From: Acidobacteriaceae bacterium
GTDB taxonomy: Bacteria; Acidobacteriota; Terriglobia; Terriglobales; Acidobacteriaceae
NCBI GenBank assembly: GCA_027449965.1
Contig: DAIDKP010000026.1
Location: 186,001-250,000 of the forward strand
DNA: 64,000 nt
Direction of reading: 5' to 3'
Part shown: positions 45,261-54,575 of the stretch, piece by piece
Numbering within the stretch: the first letter of the stretch is position 1
How the letters are laid out: each line of letters opens with the position of its first letter
Translations under genes and position numbers: made by a program
The notes under the pieces: generated by a model
What the model was told of the DNA's origin: nothing
What the model saw: only the letters and a program-made list of their open reading frames with translations
Database searches by the model: none

Positions 45261-46043
45261 TTATGGCGTGTCGCGCCAAAGGGCGACTCCGCCGAGCAGG
45301 CCGTCTTCGTTGGGCACGATTTTGACGTTTGCAGGCAGATCCATCGTGAGGTGCTTCGCGTTTCCGCCACCCAGGTAGAGCGTATCCCAGTTGAAGAGGG
45401 CCTGGGTCTGGGTGATGGCTCTGGCTACGTGCCTGTTCCACTTTTCCTTGCCGTGCTTTTCCAGGCCGCGCTTACCCAGGTCATCTTCGTAGGTTTTCTT
45501 CCTGCGCCAGATGTGATGAGCAAGCTCCAGTCCTGGACAGAGACGGCCGTCGGTAAAAAGGGAAGAGCCGAGTCCGGTGCCGAGCGTTAGGCAAAGTTCG
45601 ACGCCCTTGCCGCGGATTGCGCCCAGGCCCTGAATCGCTGCATCGTTGGCGGCGCGCACGGGGCGCTTCCACATTTTGCACAGCCTGGACTCCAGCGGGA
45701 AGTTTGCCCAGGCGGGATCAAGATTGAAAGCACCAAGTGTGCGTCCGTGCTTGAGGACTCCTGGAAATCCAACGGAGATGCGATCATACGGGCCAACTTT
45801 TTTCTGCATGGCGTCGAGCACGGCGAGGATATTCTGCGGGGTTGGTTCTTCCGGCGTCAACTCGCGCAGGCGCTCAGTCACGGACTTTCCTTCCGCGTTG
45901 AGCACCATCATCTTCAGGCCGGTTCCGCCGATGTCGATGCACAAAGTGAATGGCCGAAGCTTATCTGCGGCAGGTGAAGACGGTTTTGCCGGCGATTTTG
46001 CGAGTGCGGGTTTTTGGGAGGAGAAAGATTGCGTTGCAGTCAT
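45261..46043 (-). CDS. ppgK: Polyphosphate glucokinase (ROK family)
   Basis: 260 aa. ROK phosphate-1 motif FTLCIDIGGTGLKMMVL, VGFPGVLKHGRTLGAFNLD, ANDAAIQGLGAIRGKG and LTLGTGLGSSLFTDGRLCPG, which is PpgK-like, as are ELAHHI and the C-terminal WDTLYLGGGNAKHL. Phosphorylates glucose with polyphosphate and/or ATP. ATG 46043; a TACAAT box lies 9 nt upstream. The 345-aa track ORF includes leader. It interrupts the usual coaBC-priA order on the opposite strand. Confidence 0.88.
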   Translation of the reverse strand: MTATQSFSSQKPALAKSPAKPSSPAADKLRPFTLCIDIGGTGLKMMVLNAEGKSVTERLRELTPEEPTPQNILAVLDAMQKKVGPYDRISVGFPGVLKHGRTLGAFNLDPAWANFPLESRLCKMWKRPVRAANDAAIQGLGAIRGKGVELCLTLGTGLGSSLFTDGRLCPGLELAHHIWRRKKTYEDDLGKRGLEKHGKEKWNRHVARAITQTQALFNWDTLYLGGGNAKHLTMDLPANVKIVPNEDGLLGGVALWRDTP

Positions 46044-46052
46044 CACACGAGC

Positions 46053-46058
46053 ATTGTA
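46053..46058 (-). promoter_or_regulatory. Candidate -10 box of ppgK
   Basis: TACAAT on the minus strand, 9 nt before ATG 46043. Confidence 0.4.
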
Positions 46059-46133
46059 GTCCACAACGCAGAGACGAGCGTGAGCAAAGCGTGGCAGTGA
46101 GCGCGGGCAGTAGACTGAAACTGGACCCAGACG

Positions 46134-48614
46134 ATGCCTCGCTGCTGTGAAGTTGCGCTTCCCGTTCCGCTCGATCAGACCTTTACTTATCGTCTGCCGG
46201 AGGGATTTTGCCCGCTGCCGGGTGCGCGGGTGATTGTACCGTTTCGCAGGGAGCAGCTGATTGGTGTGGTGACGGCGGTGCATGAGGCTGAACCGCAAGG
46301 CATGGATCTGCGAGCCGTGGTGACGGTGCTGGATGAGGAGCCGCTGTTACCACCTGCGTTGCTGGAGATCGCGCGCTGGATTGCGGAGTATTATCTGGCT
46401 CCGCAGGGCGAAGTGCTGCGCGCGATGCTGCCGCTGACGGCGGAGCTGCGTCGTCAGGTCTCGCTGCGGATCACGCAGGCGGGTCTGGATGCTTTGGCGC
46501 AGAGTCTGGATGGGCGATCTGGGCAGGATGAAGCGACCGGGCGATCGCGACGTGCGCTGATTGTGCAGGATTCGGCGGAGTTCAGAGTGCTGTCTCAATT
46601 GGCAGAAGGCGAGGCTGTGCGGATGACGGCCGTGCGCACCGCGAGTGGAGCCAGTGTGCAGCAGATCAACGCGATGGTGCGGCGCAAGTGGATTATGCGC
46701 GAGGCCAGTGCGGAAGAGCGCGATGCACGGCGTCGTGAGAGATTTGCGGTGCTGGTGCCGGATACGAGATTGCCTTCGTTAACCGAGCGTCAACAGCATG
46801 TGTTGGCGGAGTTGGCTGCGGTGGGTGGCGAGGAGCGATTGCGCGATCTGTATCGTCGCCTGCCCGCGCAAAGCACGCTGCAAACACTGGTGCGGCGCGG
46901 ACTGGTGCGTATTGAGGAGCGAGCGCAGTCGTTTCGCCTGAGTTCTCTGAATGCGTCGAAGACCCGCTACAGCTTGAATCCTGCGCAGGAAGAGGCACTG
47001 GAAGCGATATCGGCTGCATTGGGTGGGTATCAATCGATCTTGCTGCATGGCGTGACAGGATCGGGCAAGACGGCTGTGTACCTGTCTGCGATGCAGCGCG
47101 CGCTGGATCGTGGACAAAGCGCGCTGCTGCTGGTACCGGAGATTGGGTTGACGCCGGCGATTACGGCGCAACTGGATGCAGCCTTTGGTTCGCACGTGGC
47201 GCTGTTGCATTCCGCGCTTACGCCGCCCGAACGAGCCGAGCAGTGGCACAGGATACGACGAGGCGAGGCGCCGATTGTGGTGGGCACGCGCTCGGCGATC
47301 TTTGCGCCGGTGCCGAATCTGGGCCTGATTCTGGTGGATGAGGAGCATGACTCCAGCTATAAGCAGGAGGAAGCGCCACGGTATCATGCGCGTGACGTGG
47401 CGGTGATGCTGGCGCACCTGCTTGGCATTCCGATTGTGCTGGGGTCGGCGACGCCTTCGCTGGAGAGCTGGCAGAATGCGGCGGCGGGGAAGTACAAGCT
47501 GGTGCGCATGGATACGCGCATTCTGGATCGGCCCTTGCCAGAGGTGCAGCTTGTGGATATGCGTGAGGAATACAGGCAGGTGGGTCAGGATCAGCTTTTT
47601 TCGCGCTTGCTGACAGAGGAGATTCACCAGACGCTGGAGCGGGGCGAACAGGCTATTCTGCTGCTGAATCGGCGGGGTTACTCGTTTGCGATTCTGTGTC
47701 GCAGCTGCGGAGAGAAACTGGAATGCGTGAACTGCGCCATTGCGATGACCTATCACAAAGCGGTGGGGTCGAGCGATGCGCCGGTGCCGGTCGGGCAACG
47801 GCTGGAGTGCCACTACTGCGGCTATCGACGCACGGTGCCGAAGCGCTGTCCGAAGTGTGAGAGCGAACATCTGTACTATCTTGGCGCGGGATCTCAGCAA
47901 GCCGAAGAGCGCTTGCAGGAGATATTTCCCGGTGCGCGGATCGGTCGCATGGATCGCGACACAGTGCGTGGTCGAGACGATATGGAGTCGTTGCTGGGAC
48001 GACTCCATTCGGGTGAGATCAATCTGCTGGTGGGCACGCAGATGATTGCCAAAGGCCATGATATTCACGGCGTGACGACGGTGGGCGTGGTGGGCTGCGA
48101 TCATGCGCTTTCGATGCCGGATTTTCGCGCCGCAGAGCGCGTTTTTCAGCTCATCACGCAGGTGTCTGGACGCGCTGGGCGCGGCGTGCTGCCGGGTCGC
48201 GTGGTGGTGCAGACATGGCATCCGGATCACTACTCGATCGTGAATGCTGCTGCGCATGATTATGTTTGCTTTGCCGAGCGAGAGTTGAAATATCGAGGCT
48301 GGATGCACTATCCACCGTTTGGCTATCTGGCGAATGTACTGTTCAAGTCGCGCAATGCCGACGAGGCGGCGCAGTGGGCGGAGCGCGCCGCAGTGTGGCT
48401 GCGCGCACATTCTGTGGAGGGCGTGCGGATTCTTGGTCCGTGCGCTGCTCCAATTGCGCGAGTGAAAGAAACATGGCGATTTCATCTGGTGGTGAAGGCA
48501 GCTGGGCGTAGCGCTTTGAATGGTCTGTTGCGCGCGCTGGTGCGTAATCTGGAAGCACTGGAGATTCCGCGACGCAACATGATTGTGGACATTGATCCGC
48601 AGCGCCTGATGTAG
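46134..48614 (+). CDS. priA: Primosomal protein N' (replication restart helicase PriA)
   Basis: 826 aa. 3'-DNA-binding domain (about 1-105), winged helix region, helicase core with GVTGSGKTAVYL, Walker B LVDEEHDSSYKQEE, PRYHARDVA and GSATPSLES. Zinc-binding Cys run CRSCGEKLECVNC ... CHYCGYRR ... CPKC. C-terminal motifs VGTQMIAKGHDIHGVTTVGV and QVSGRAGRG. Reloads the replisome at collapsed forks. Starts 90 bp from divergent ppgK. Length is normal to slightly long. Confidence 0.96.
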   Translation: MPRCCEVALPVPLDQTFTYRLPEGFCPLPGARVIVPFRREQLIGVVTAVHEAEPQGMDLRAVVTVLDEEPLLPPALLEIARWIAEYYLAPQGEVLRAMLPLTAELRRQVSLRITQAGLDALAQSLDGRSGQDEATGRSRRALIVQDSAEFRVLSQLAEGEAVRMTAVRTASGASVQQINAMVRRKWIMREASAEERDARRRERFAVLVPDTRLPSLTERQQHVLAELAAVGGEERLRDLYRRLPAQSTLQTLVRRGLVRIEERAQSFRLSSLNASKTRYSLNPAQEEALEAISAALGGYQSILLHGVTGSGKTAVYLSAMQRALDRGQSALLLVPEIGLTPAITAQLDAAFGSHVALLHSALTPPERAEQWHRIRRGEAPIVVGTRSAIFAPVPNLGLILVDEEHDSSYKQEEAPRYHARDVAVMLAHLLGIPIVLGSATPSLESWQNAAAGKYKLVRMDTRILDRPLPEVQLVDMREEYRQVGQDQLFSRLLTEEIHQTLERGEQAILLLNRRGYSFAILCRSCGEKLECVNCAIAMTYHKAVGSSDAPVPVGQRLECHYCGYRRTVPKRCPKCESEHLYYLGAGSQQAEERLQEIFPGARIGRMDRDTVRGRDDMESLLGRLHSGEINLLVGTQMIAKGHDIHGVTTVGVVGCDHALSMPDFRAAERVFQLITQVSGRAGRGVLPGRVVVQTWHPDHYSIVNAAAHDYVCFAERELKYRGWMHYPPFGYLANVLFKSRNADEAAQWAERAAVWLRAHSVEGVRILGPCAAPIARVKETWRFHLVVKAAGRSALNGLLRALVRNLEALEIPRRNMIVDIDPQRLM

Positions 48615-48660
48615 TGATCGTGCGAGCAGAAACCTGTCACTCTGCAGGTGGCAAGGCGAG

Positions 48661-49422
48661 TTATCTTTGCAGCGCGGCAGTCATCTCTGACAGGATTGCG
48701 GCGGCGGCGGCGGCGGGCTCCGGAGCCTGCACGATGGGCCTGCCGACGACCAGGTGGCTCGCTCCGTTTTGCAATGCCAGAGTGGGCGTAGCGACGCGCT
48801 GCTGGTCGCCGAGTGCAGCTCCTGCTGGACGGATGCCAGGAACTACAAGCGAAGTCTCGGCGCCGCAGATGGCGCGCAGTTGCGCAGACTCTTCCGCGGA
48901 GCAAACAAATCCGCGTATGCCGACAGCCATGCCCATGCGCGCCAGCAGTTCTACTTGCTGGGCCGGTGGCTGCGGGATGCCAGTTGCTTGCAGTTGCTGC
49001 GAGTTCATGCTGGTGAGCACGGTGACGGCAAGCAGCGCGGGAGCTTTGGGCATGGATGCCGCGGCATCCAGCGCTGCGTGAAGCATCTGCGGGCCGCCTG
49101 CGGCATGGAGCGTGAGCAGAGAAGCGCCCAGCGTGGAGGCGGTCTTCACCGCGCCAGCAACCGTATTGGGGATGTCATGCAGTTTGAGATCAAGAAAGAC
49201 GGAGTAACCCGAGTCTACGAGTTCTGAGACGATGGCTGGACCCGTTGCGACAAAGAGTTCCAGTCCGACTTTGAGCCACTGGATTTGCCCTTCGAGTCGT
49301 GGAAGAAATTGCCGAACACGAACTGCATCTGGCAGATCGAGAGCCACGATGAGGCGGTTGCGTGCAGCGGTGAAAGCGGAGAGCGGAGCTGCGGAGTCGG
49401 CGATGTGGTGTGGCGTAGCCAT
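48661..49422 (-). CDS. pyrF: Orotidine 5'-phosphate decarboxylase
   Basis: 253 aa. Last step of UMP synthesis. Motifs: LIVALDLPDAVRVRQFL, WLKVGLELFVATGP, the catalytic DxKxxD in VFLDLKLHDIPNTV, VVPGIRPAGAALGDQQRVAT and HLVVGRPIVQAP. ATG 49422 with a TACACT box 6 nt upstream. Converges on priA, 46 nt apart. Confidence 0.95.
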   Translation of the reverse strand: MATPHHIADSAAPLSAFTAARNRLIVALDLPDAVRVRQFLPRLEGQIQWLKVGLELFVATGPAIVSELVDSGYSVFLDLKLHDIPNTVAGAVKTASTLGASLLTLHAAGGPQMLHAALDAAASMPKAPALLAVTVLTSMNSQQLQATGIPQPPAQQVELLARMGMAVGIRGFVCSAEESAQLRAICGAETSLVVPGIRPAGAALGDQQRVATPTLALQNGASHLVVGRPIVQAPEPAAAAAAILSEMTAALQR

Positions 49423-49428
49423 GCTTTG

Positions 49429-49434
49429 AGTGTA
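49429..49434 (-). promoter_or_regulatory. Candidate -10 box of pyrF, leaderless spacing
   Basis: TACACT on the minus strand, 6 nt before ATG 49422. Confidence 0.5.
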
Positions 49435-49563
49435 GCGTTTCGGGCGTTGTGCTCGAAGCTGATCCAGTCAGACGTGGACGAGTCAAGCTCGGTATCAGCG
49501 TGGACAGGCATGGATGTCGCTACTCGGTACGGGCTTCACTGGCTGCGGTGCGCGCAAACTGGC

Positions 49564-50067
49564 TCAGCGGCCTGGTACGGGTTCCTGAGTCGCCTCTGGC
49601 CAGTCTACCTGCGCCATCTGTGCGCCTTCGATGCGCTCCAGGCGGACTCTTTCAACCCCGATACGACGGAACCCCAGCGCGTGCGCAGCAGCGTAGGAGA
49701 GATCGACGATGCGCCCGGGAGCGATGGGTCCGCGGTCGTTGACGCGTACCATGATGGAGCGATGGTTGGTGAGGTTGGTGACCTTGATCAGAGAACCGAT
49801 GGGAAGGGTGGGGTGAGCGCAGGTCAGTAACGTACGATCAAACGGCTCACCGCTTGCAGTGGGGCGACCCTGAAATCGATCGCGACCATACCAGGAGGCG
49901 CGTCCTACCTGTGTCCAGGTATGAGACGATTCAGTTTTTTTTGCACGCTGTCGATGAGCGCCCGTCGAAGCTGGAGTTGAGGAACCGGCCACCGCAGCAA
50001 GAAGAACGAAGATCGAAGTGGTCCAACCCAGATTCATGGCAGACCGCTTGGCTGAAATACTTAACAT
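49564..50067 (-). CDS. rlpA: Septal ring lytic transglycosylase RlpA family protein
   Basis: 167 aa. Signal segment (NLGWTTSIFVLLAAVAGSS), then a double-psi beta-barrel: GRASWYGRDRFQGRPTASGE, the LTCAHPTLPIGSLIKV block, VRVNDRGPIAPGRIVDLSY and AAAHALGF. No SPOR domain. Acts on denuded glycan at septa in characterised members. ATG 50067 is chosen because it supplies Lys/Arg ahead of the hydrophobic segment and has CATAGT 6 nt upstream; ATG 50037 is the alternative. Confidence 0.88.
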   Translation of the reverse strand: MLSISAKRSAMNLGWTTSIFVLLAAVAGSSTPASTGAHRQRAKKTESSHTWTQVGRASWYGRDRFQGRPTASGEPFDRTLLTCAHPTLPIGSLIKVTNLTNHRSIMVRVNDRGPIAPGRIVDLSYAAAHALGFRRIGVERVRLERIEGAQMAQVDWPEATQEPVPGR

Positions 50068-50430
50068 TCTTTAACTATGGGAACATATCGCCGCCAAACA
50101 TTCAAGGCATCCGGGGTAACACAGTGGCTATTTGCGCTCTAAACTGCTGAAGAATCAGGTTCTATATTTTTCTGGGCCATGGCGCGAGCTGTTTGAAAAC
50201 AGGACATATTCTCGAATTTAGGTCATGTGAGATTGCTCAAAGGTCACAAGTTATGGTCCTGTGACTTGCAGAAGTTATGTGGAAAGCTTCCGGTGCGCAA
50301 GTGCTGATGTTTGCTGGAATAGTCATGCAGCGAGGTTATGAAAGTTGACTTGCAAGAGCGCGTGCAGGCACAGAATCTGTCTACAAAATCATCAGAGTCT
50401 GTGTGTGATGGGAGCAGCGACCATGCCGTT
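50068..50430. other. 363-bp intergenic region
   Basis: No supportable gene. It is more AT-rich than its surroundings. CATAGT at 50074-50079 (minus) is placed 6 nt before rlpA. Small inverted repeats are visible (CTGTTT/AAACAG near 50190; GTCACA/TGTGAC about 50242-50265), of uncertain meaning. The small ORFs in the track here have no recognisable features. Confidence 0.5.
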
Positions 50431-50844
50431 TTATGGACGCTGGGGCAGAGTATTTTCCGCAACAGGCAAAAAGCGACGAAGGTAGTTGAGCGGGTCTTTG
50501 CAAATGACCATCTGCTGCAGGTGATATTGCCAGGCATCGGTCTTGGTAGTGCGCCGTGTGAACGGTCGTCGCGTGACGGTTACGAATTCGCCGTAGCGAT
50601 TTTTTTGTGTGTAGGTTTTGGTGGGGACCATGATGTGCATCTGTTCGCCAGGCTTCCAGATCGCCCTGGCAAATTCATGGGAGTAGAGCAGCGCGATGTA
50701 GCGGCTCTCTTGTGTGAGATGACGGATGGCTTCGCCCGGACCCGGCCATTGCGGATCGATGTAGACCTGATACCAGCTTTGCAAATCGAATCCGTTGGTC
50801 TGTGCGAGCTTCAGGCCCATGATCAGAATTTCGATTCGCTTCAT
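50431..50844 (-). CDS. Hypothetical protein, 137 aa
   Basis: Not recognised as a named family, though the pattern MKRIEILIMGLKLAQTNGF, YQVYIDPQWPGPGEAIRHL, then ALLYSHEFARAIWKPGEQM looks like a compact conserved domain I associate with uncharacterised acidobacterial proteins. No signal peptide or membrane helix. Basic C-terminal half (RRPFTRRTTKTD). Codon use is like its neighbours. It stands alone. Confidence 0.65.
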   Translation of the reverse strand: MKRIEILIMGLKLAQTNGFDLQSWYQVYIDPQWPGPGEAIRHLTQESRYIALLYSHEFARAIWKPGEQMHIMVPTKTYTQKNRYGEFVTVTRRPFTRRTTKTDAWQYHLQQMVICKDPLNYLRRFLPVAENTLPQRP

Positions 50845-50970
50845 CGTGGATTCACCGAAGGGGAAGGATTGTTTCTGAGGATGAAATCTGCAGCCTGAAT
50901 GCGGGCATGATCTATATTAACGAATCTGCGCTCGCCGCCAGCTTTGCTGTTCGTTTTAAGATGAGTGCAG

Positions 50971-52218
50971 ATGATTCAAGATCATGAGCACCCCAGATCA
51001 GTAAGTTCGTTCCTCCAGCGAGCGAGCACTTGTTTCGGATGGCTGCTGCTGTTTTGCGTAGCAGCGCATAGCGCTTTCGCGCAGATACACAGCGACCCTC
51101 TGAATCAGAATCCAGAGGTGAGAAGCGCCTTTCAGCACTTTTACAACCTGGATTATCCGGTTTGCATTGCAGCGATGGAGACGGTGAAAGCACAGCATCC
51201 TGGCGATCCGGAGGCAACGACGCTGCTGCTCGAAGCGGTGGTGTTTCAGGAACTCTATCGCCAGGACTTGCTGGACACAACTTTCTATGCGACGGACGGA
51301 TTCCTGACCGGTAAACATCCCACGCCCGAGAATGCTGCGGTGCGGAATCAAGTTTTTTCATTGGAAGATGAAGTGGAGCGCGAGTCTGATGCGAGGTTGC
51401 AGCGGAACCCTCGCGATGTGGATGCGTTGTATGCGCGTGGCTGGGCGCGGAGTCTTCGTTCGACATACATTGCCATGGTCGAGCGGTCATTTGGCACGGC
51501 GTTTCATCTGGCGCTCCAAGCGCACAGCGATGAGGCGCATGTGTTGCAGATGGACCCGAACTATGTGGATGCGGAACTGGTGGTGGGCACCTATCAGTAC
51601 GTGATTGGCGCGCTGCCCTTTGCTTTCAAGCTGATCTTTGGATTTGCCGGCATCACAGGGTCAAAGACGCGCGGAATGCAACTGCTGCAGGACGACGCGG
51701 CGCGCGGGCCGATGACGAAGGTGGAAGCGGCGACGGTGATTGCGCTGTTTCTGCGCCGCGAAGGGAAGTATGCGCAGGCTATCGCCGTGGTGCAGTCGCT
51801 GGAGTCACGCTATCCGCATGATTTTCTGTTTGCGCTGGAAGAGGCAAATTTGCGCAAGGACGCAGGACAGGGGATGGTGGCCGTAGCGGCTTATCAAAAG
51901 CTGGTGGCGGAAGCCGATGATCCGAAGTATTTCCCTTCAGCTCATGTGGAGCTTGCATATTTTGGGCTGGGCGAGGCACTGAAAGGGCAGCGACACTTTA
52001 CGGAAGCCGCTGCCGCGTATGAACACGGGGCATGGCTGCCGGCGACAGGTGCGGAGTTGAAGCGGCGTTCGCTGGTGGCCGCCGGCAAGGCACGGGATTT
52101 GGCCGGGGAGCGCTCGCTTGCAATTCGCGACTATCAGGCGGCCATCGACAACGGCGGTCCGGATACGACGCAGGGACAGTTGGCTCGACGACTGTTGCGC
52201 TCGCCGTATCGCGAGTAA
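50971..52218 (+). CDS. Exported tetratricopeptide repeat protein
   Basis: 415 aa from ATG 50971 (the track uses a GTG 6 nt upstream). Signal peptide ends at AHSAFAQ. TPR-like helices run from about residue 55 to the end (VRSAFQHFYNLDYPVCIAAM, KVEAATVIALFLRREGKYAQ, VELAYFGLGEALKGQRHF). Likely periplasmic. No linked partner is obvious; the next gene is a PspC protein 99 nt on. Confidence 0.75.
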   Translation: MIQDHEHPRSVSSFLQRASTCFGWLLLFCVAAHSAFAQIHSDPLNQNPEVRSAFQHFYNLDYPVCIAAMETVKAQHPGDPEATTLLLEAVVFQELYRQDLLDTTFYATDGFLTGKHPTPENAAVRNQVFSLEDEVERESDARLQRNPRDVDALYARGWARSLRSTYIAMVERSFGTAFHLALQAHSDEAHVLQMDPNYVDAELVVGTYQYVIGALPFAFKLIFGFAGITGSKTRGMQLLQDDAARGPMTKVEAATVIALFLRREGKYAQAIAVVQSLESRYPHDFLFALEEANLRKDAGQGMVAVAAYQKLVAEADDPKYFPSAHVELAYFGLGEALKGQRHFTEAAAAYEHGAWLPATGAELKRRSLVAAGKARDLAGERSLAIRDYQAAIDNGGPDTTQGQLARRLLRSPYRE

Positions 52219-52317
52219 ATTTTCCGGGATGGTTGGGAGCGGGGCAGGGAACTTTTGAAGCTCGATGCTCGTATGCTCTTATGGTCGGGAGCGCCGACTT
52301 GAAAAGGATGGTTTGCG

Positions 52318-52623
52318 ATGAACAACTTTTGCAGTGCCTGCGGTTCTTCGGTTCCTGCCGATGCTCGATTCTGCCCTGCCTGCGGCGCTGGCACCCGCTT
52401 TGCGCAGCCAGCAACGGCCACGCGCCAGCTTTTTCGCCCGCTGTATGACCGCCGCATCGCTGGCGTTTGTGCAGCGATGAGCCGCGCGTGGGGCTGGGAT
52501 ATTGGTCTGCTGCGCGTGTTGACGGTCATTTGCGGCATCTTTCTTTTTCCGCTGACGGAAATTGTCTACCTTGCCTGCTGGATTGGGATTCCGGAAGAGC
52601 TGCCAGCGCAACCCATGCTGTAA
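52318..52623 (+). CDS. PspC-domain protein with N-terminal zinc ribbon
   Basis: 101 aa. Zinc ribbon CSACGSSVPADARFCPACG at the N-terminus, then a PspC domain (about 38-95: LFRPLYDRRIAGVCAAMSRA, LLRVLTVICGIFLFPLTEIVY) with one strong and one weak membrane segment. PspC proteins sense envelope stress in the phage-shock response; no pspA or pspF is nearby. SD AAAGGATGG upstream. Confidence 0.85.
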   Translation: MNNFCSACGSSVPADARFCPACGAGTRFAQPATATRQLFRPLYDRRIAGVCAAMSRAWGWDIGLLRVLTVICGIFLFPLTEIVYLACWIGIPEELPAQPML

Positions 52624-52735
52624 ACGAGATAGAAAACCCGGCCATATTCTGAAGGGATGCCGAGAGGCAATCCGCAGTTCTGCTATCGTCTATAGGAAGC
52701 AATTTGATTTTTACGATTTGCATATAGGCAGAGAC

Positions 52736-54085
52736 GTGGCGTACGCATCAGGATTGCACGGATCAGGATCACACAGGTCGAGGTTGCAAACATCAGGGTT
52801 GGCATCTTCCCGGCCATTTCAGTACAAGATCGTCTCTGGGCGCGGAGAAGAGTTGCACTGTGGTCCAGTACGGCTGGCTTCGCTGGCTGAGCGATTTGGT
52901 ACTCCGTTGTATGTCTATAGCGCTGACCAGATGCTGGAGCGTCTGACGCTGTTCGAGCGCGCTCTGTCTGATCGTGACCATCTGCTTTGCTATGCGGTCA
53001 AGGCCAACTCCGCGTTGGCTCTGCTTCGGCTTTTTGCGACGCATGGAGCGGGATTTGACATTGTCTCCGGCGGGGAGTTGGAACGTGTGCGCACGGCCGC
53101 ACCAGAGGCGCTGGATCGTGTTGTTTTTTCTGGCGCGGGCAAGACATCTGACGAGCTGGATCTTGCGCTGAAGGCCGAGATTCTGTCGTTCCAGGTGGAA
53201 AGTGAAGCGGAGCTGGCGTTGCTGGCCCAGCGCGCTGCCAGGATGAGGCGCAGGGCGCGCTTTTCACTTCGAGTCAATCCTGATGTCTTTGCCGAGACGC
53301 ATCCCTATATTTCGACCGGGCTGAGCGAGCACAAGTTTGGAATTCCGATTGCGCAGGCGCGAAGGATCTATCGCGCGGCGCGGGAGCAGCGCTGGCTGGA
53401 GGCGCATGGCGTGAGCGTTCACATCGGCTCACAGATCCGTTCGGCGGAGCCTTTTGGTGCGGCGATGGCTCGTGTGGCGCGTCTGGTGCGCGAGCTGGCT
53501 GAGGATGGCATTCCACTGCATAGCGTGGACGCCGGCGGTGGGTTGGGCATTGATTATGAGGATGGTTCGAGCTTTGATGCTGCAGCCACAGTGCGGGAGT
53601 ACATCGAGTCGATGGAAACGGCGCTGGCTGGGTTGAAGGTGAGACTGGTACTGGAGCCGGGACGGTTTCTGGTGGCACAGTCTGGAGCGCTGCTGACGCG
53701 CGTCTTGTATGTGAAGAAGAATGGCCGGAAGACATTTGTGATTACAGATGCGGGCATGAACGACCTGATCCGCCCGGCGCTCTATCAGGCCTGGCATGAG
53801 ATTGTGCCGGTTGAACCGAGACGGGGACGCCGGAGCACGGTGGATGTGGTTGGTCCGGTTTGCGAATCCGGAGATTTCTTTGCCCGGGATCGTCGGCTGG
53901 CTCCGTTGAAGCCGGGCGATCTGGTGGCGATTCTGGATGCGGGAGCGTATGGTATGGCGCAAAGCTCGAACTATAACTCGCGCCCGCGTCCCGCAGAGGT
54001 GCTGGTGACGGGAAGAAATGCAAGGATGATTCGTCGACGAGAGACAGTGACGGATTTATTTGCACCTGAGCTGGGGCTATCGTGA
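52736..54085 (+). CDS. lysA: Diaminopimelate decarboxylase
   Basis: 449 aa from a GTG at 52736 (track start 52562 lies in leader DNA and the previous gene). Last step of lysine synthesis. PLP Lys in HLLCYAVKANSALALLRLF; IVSGGELERV; VSVHIGSQI; VDAGGGLGIDYE; VLEPGRFLVAQSGALLTRVL; catalytic Cys in GPVCESGDFFARDR; DAGAYGMAQSSNYNSRPRPAE. The first 25 residues are a low-complexity Gly/Ser/His/Leu stretch encoded by quasi-repeats of ATCAGGATT, so the true start may be the TTG at 52799. Confidence 0.92.
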   Translation: MAYASGLHGSGSHRSRLQTSGLASSRPFQYKIVSGRGEELHCGPVRLASLAERFGTPLYVYSADQMLERLTLFERALSDRDHLLCYAVKANSALALLRLFATHGAGFDIVSGGELERVRTAAPEALDRVVFSGAGKTSDELDLALKAEILSFQVESEAELALLAQRAARMRRRARFSLRVNPDVFAETHPYISTGLSEHKFGIPIAQARRIYRAAREQRWLEAHGVSVHIGSQIRSAEPFGAAMARVARLVRELAEDGIPLHSVDAGGGLGIDYEDGSSFDAAATVREYIESMETALAGLKVRLVLEPGRFLVAQSGALLTRVLYVKKNGRKTFVITDAGMNDLIRPALYQAWHEIVPVEPRRGRRSTVDVVGPVCESGDFFARDRRLAPLKPGDLVAILDAGAYGMAQSSNYNSRPRPAEVLVTGRNARMIRRRETVTDLFAPELGLS

Positions 54086-54321
54086 TTGAGGATAAGTTGC
54101 ATAAATAATTGAAAATAAGAATCTTACAATGATATTCGCGTTAGGGCTTTCGTCGACGGCCGGGCTTGTGTTTTTCTATGAAAATTGGTACTCTGAATGA
54201 GTTGAATGTATGAGGGGTTGTAGAGTTATGCAGCCATCCCCCGGCGGACCCCGAAGCATCGTTCACTTCATAATCAAGCCAGCGAAGAAACACTACCCCT
54301 TGAAAAGAGGACATCTTATTC

Positions 54322-54549
54322 ATGGCAAAACGTCGCGGAAATCCCAATTGGGGTAAGCCCGAACCGATCGGCCCTGTGGTTCCAACCGTCACATCGTTTG
54401 AGCAGATTGTGAAAGAGTTCAAGCTGACTCCGGATCAATATATCCGTTCGACACGCCTGCGTGAGTGGGCGCGCAGGAATCGCAACTCGAAGTACATTCC
54501 GGAGGCGCTGCTGGAGGCCTGGGGCTTCGAGATCGAGTCCACTTTGTAA
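54322..54549 (+). CDS. Small conserved-looking hypothetical protein, 75 aa
   Basis: Basic N-terminus (MAKRRGNPNWGKPEPIGPVV), then a helical part with KEFKLTPDQYIRSTRLREWA and KYIPEALLEAWGF. No known family recognised; possibly a small DNA- or RNA-binding protein, on charge alone. It has its own 230-bp AT-rich upstream region and a good intrinsic terminator just after the stop, so it is probably a separate, strongly expressed transcript. Confidence 0.7.
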   Translation: MAKRRGNPNWGKPEPIGPVVPTVTSFEQIVKEFKLTPDQYIRSTRLREWARRNRNSKYIPEALLEAWGFEIESTL

Positions 54550-54575
54550 TTCTTTTTCAGGTTTTTTGCGAATGG

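Noticed and set aside
46779-48485. 568-aa minus-strand ORF
   Set aside because: Shadow of priA.
50244-50537. 97-aa minus-strand ORF
   Set aside because: Overlaps the 3' end of the hypothetical gene 50431-50844 and has no coding character.
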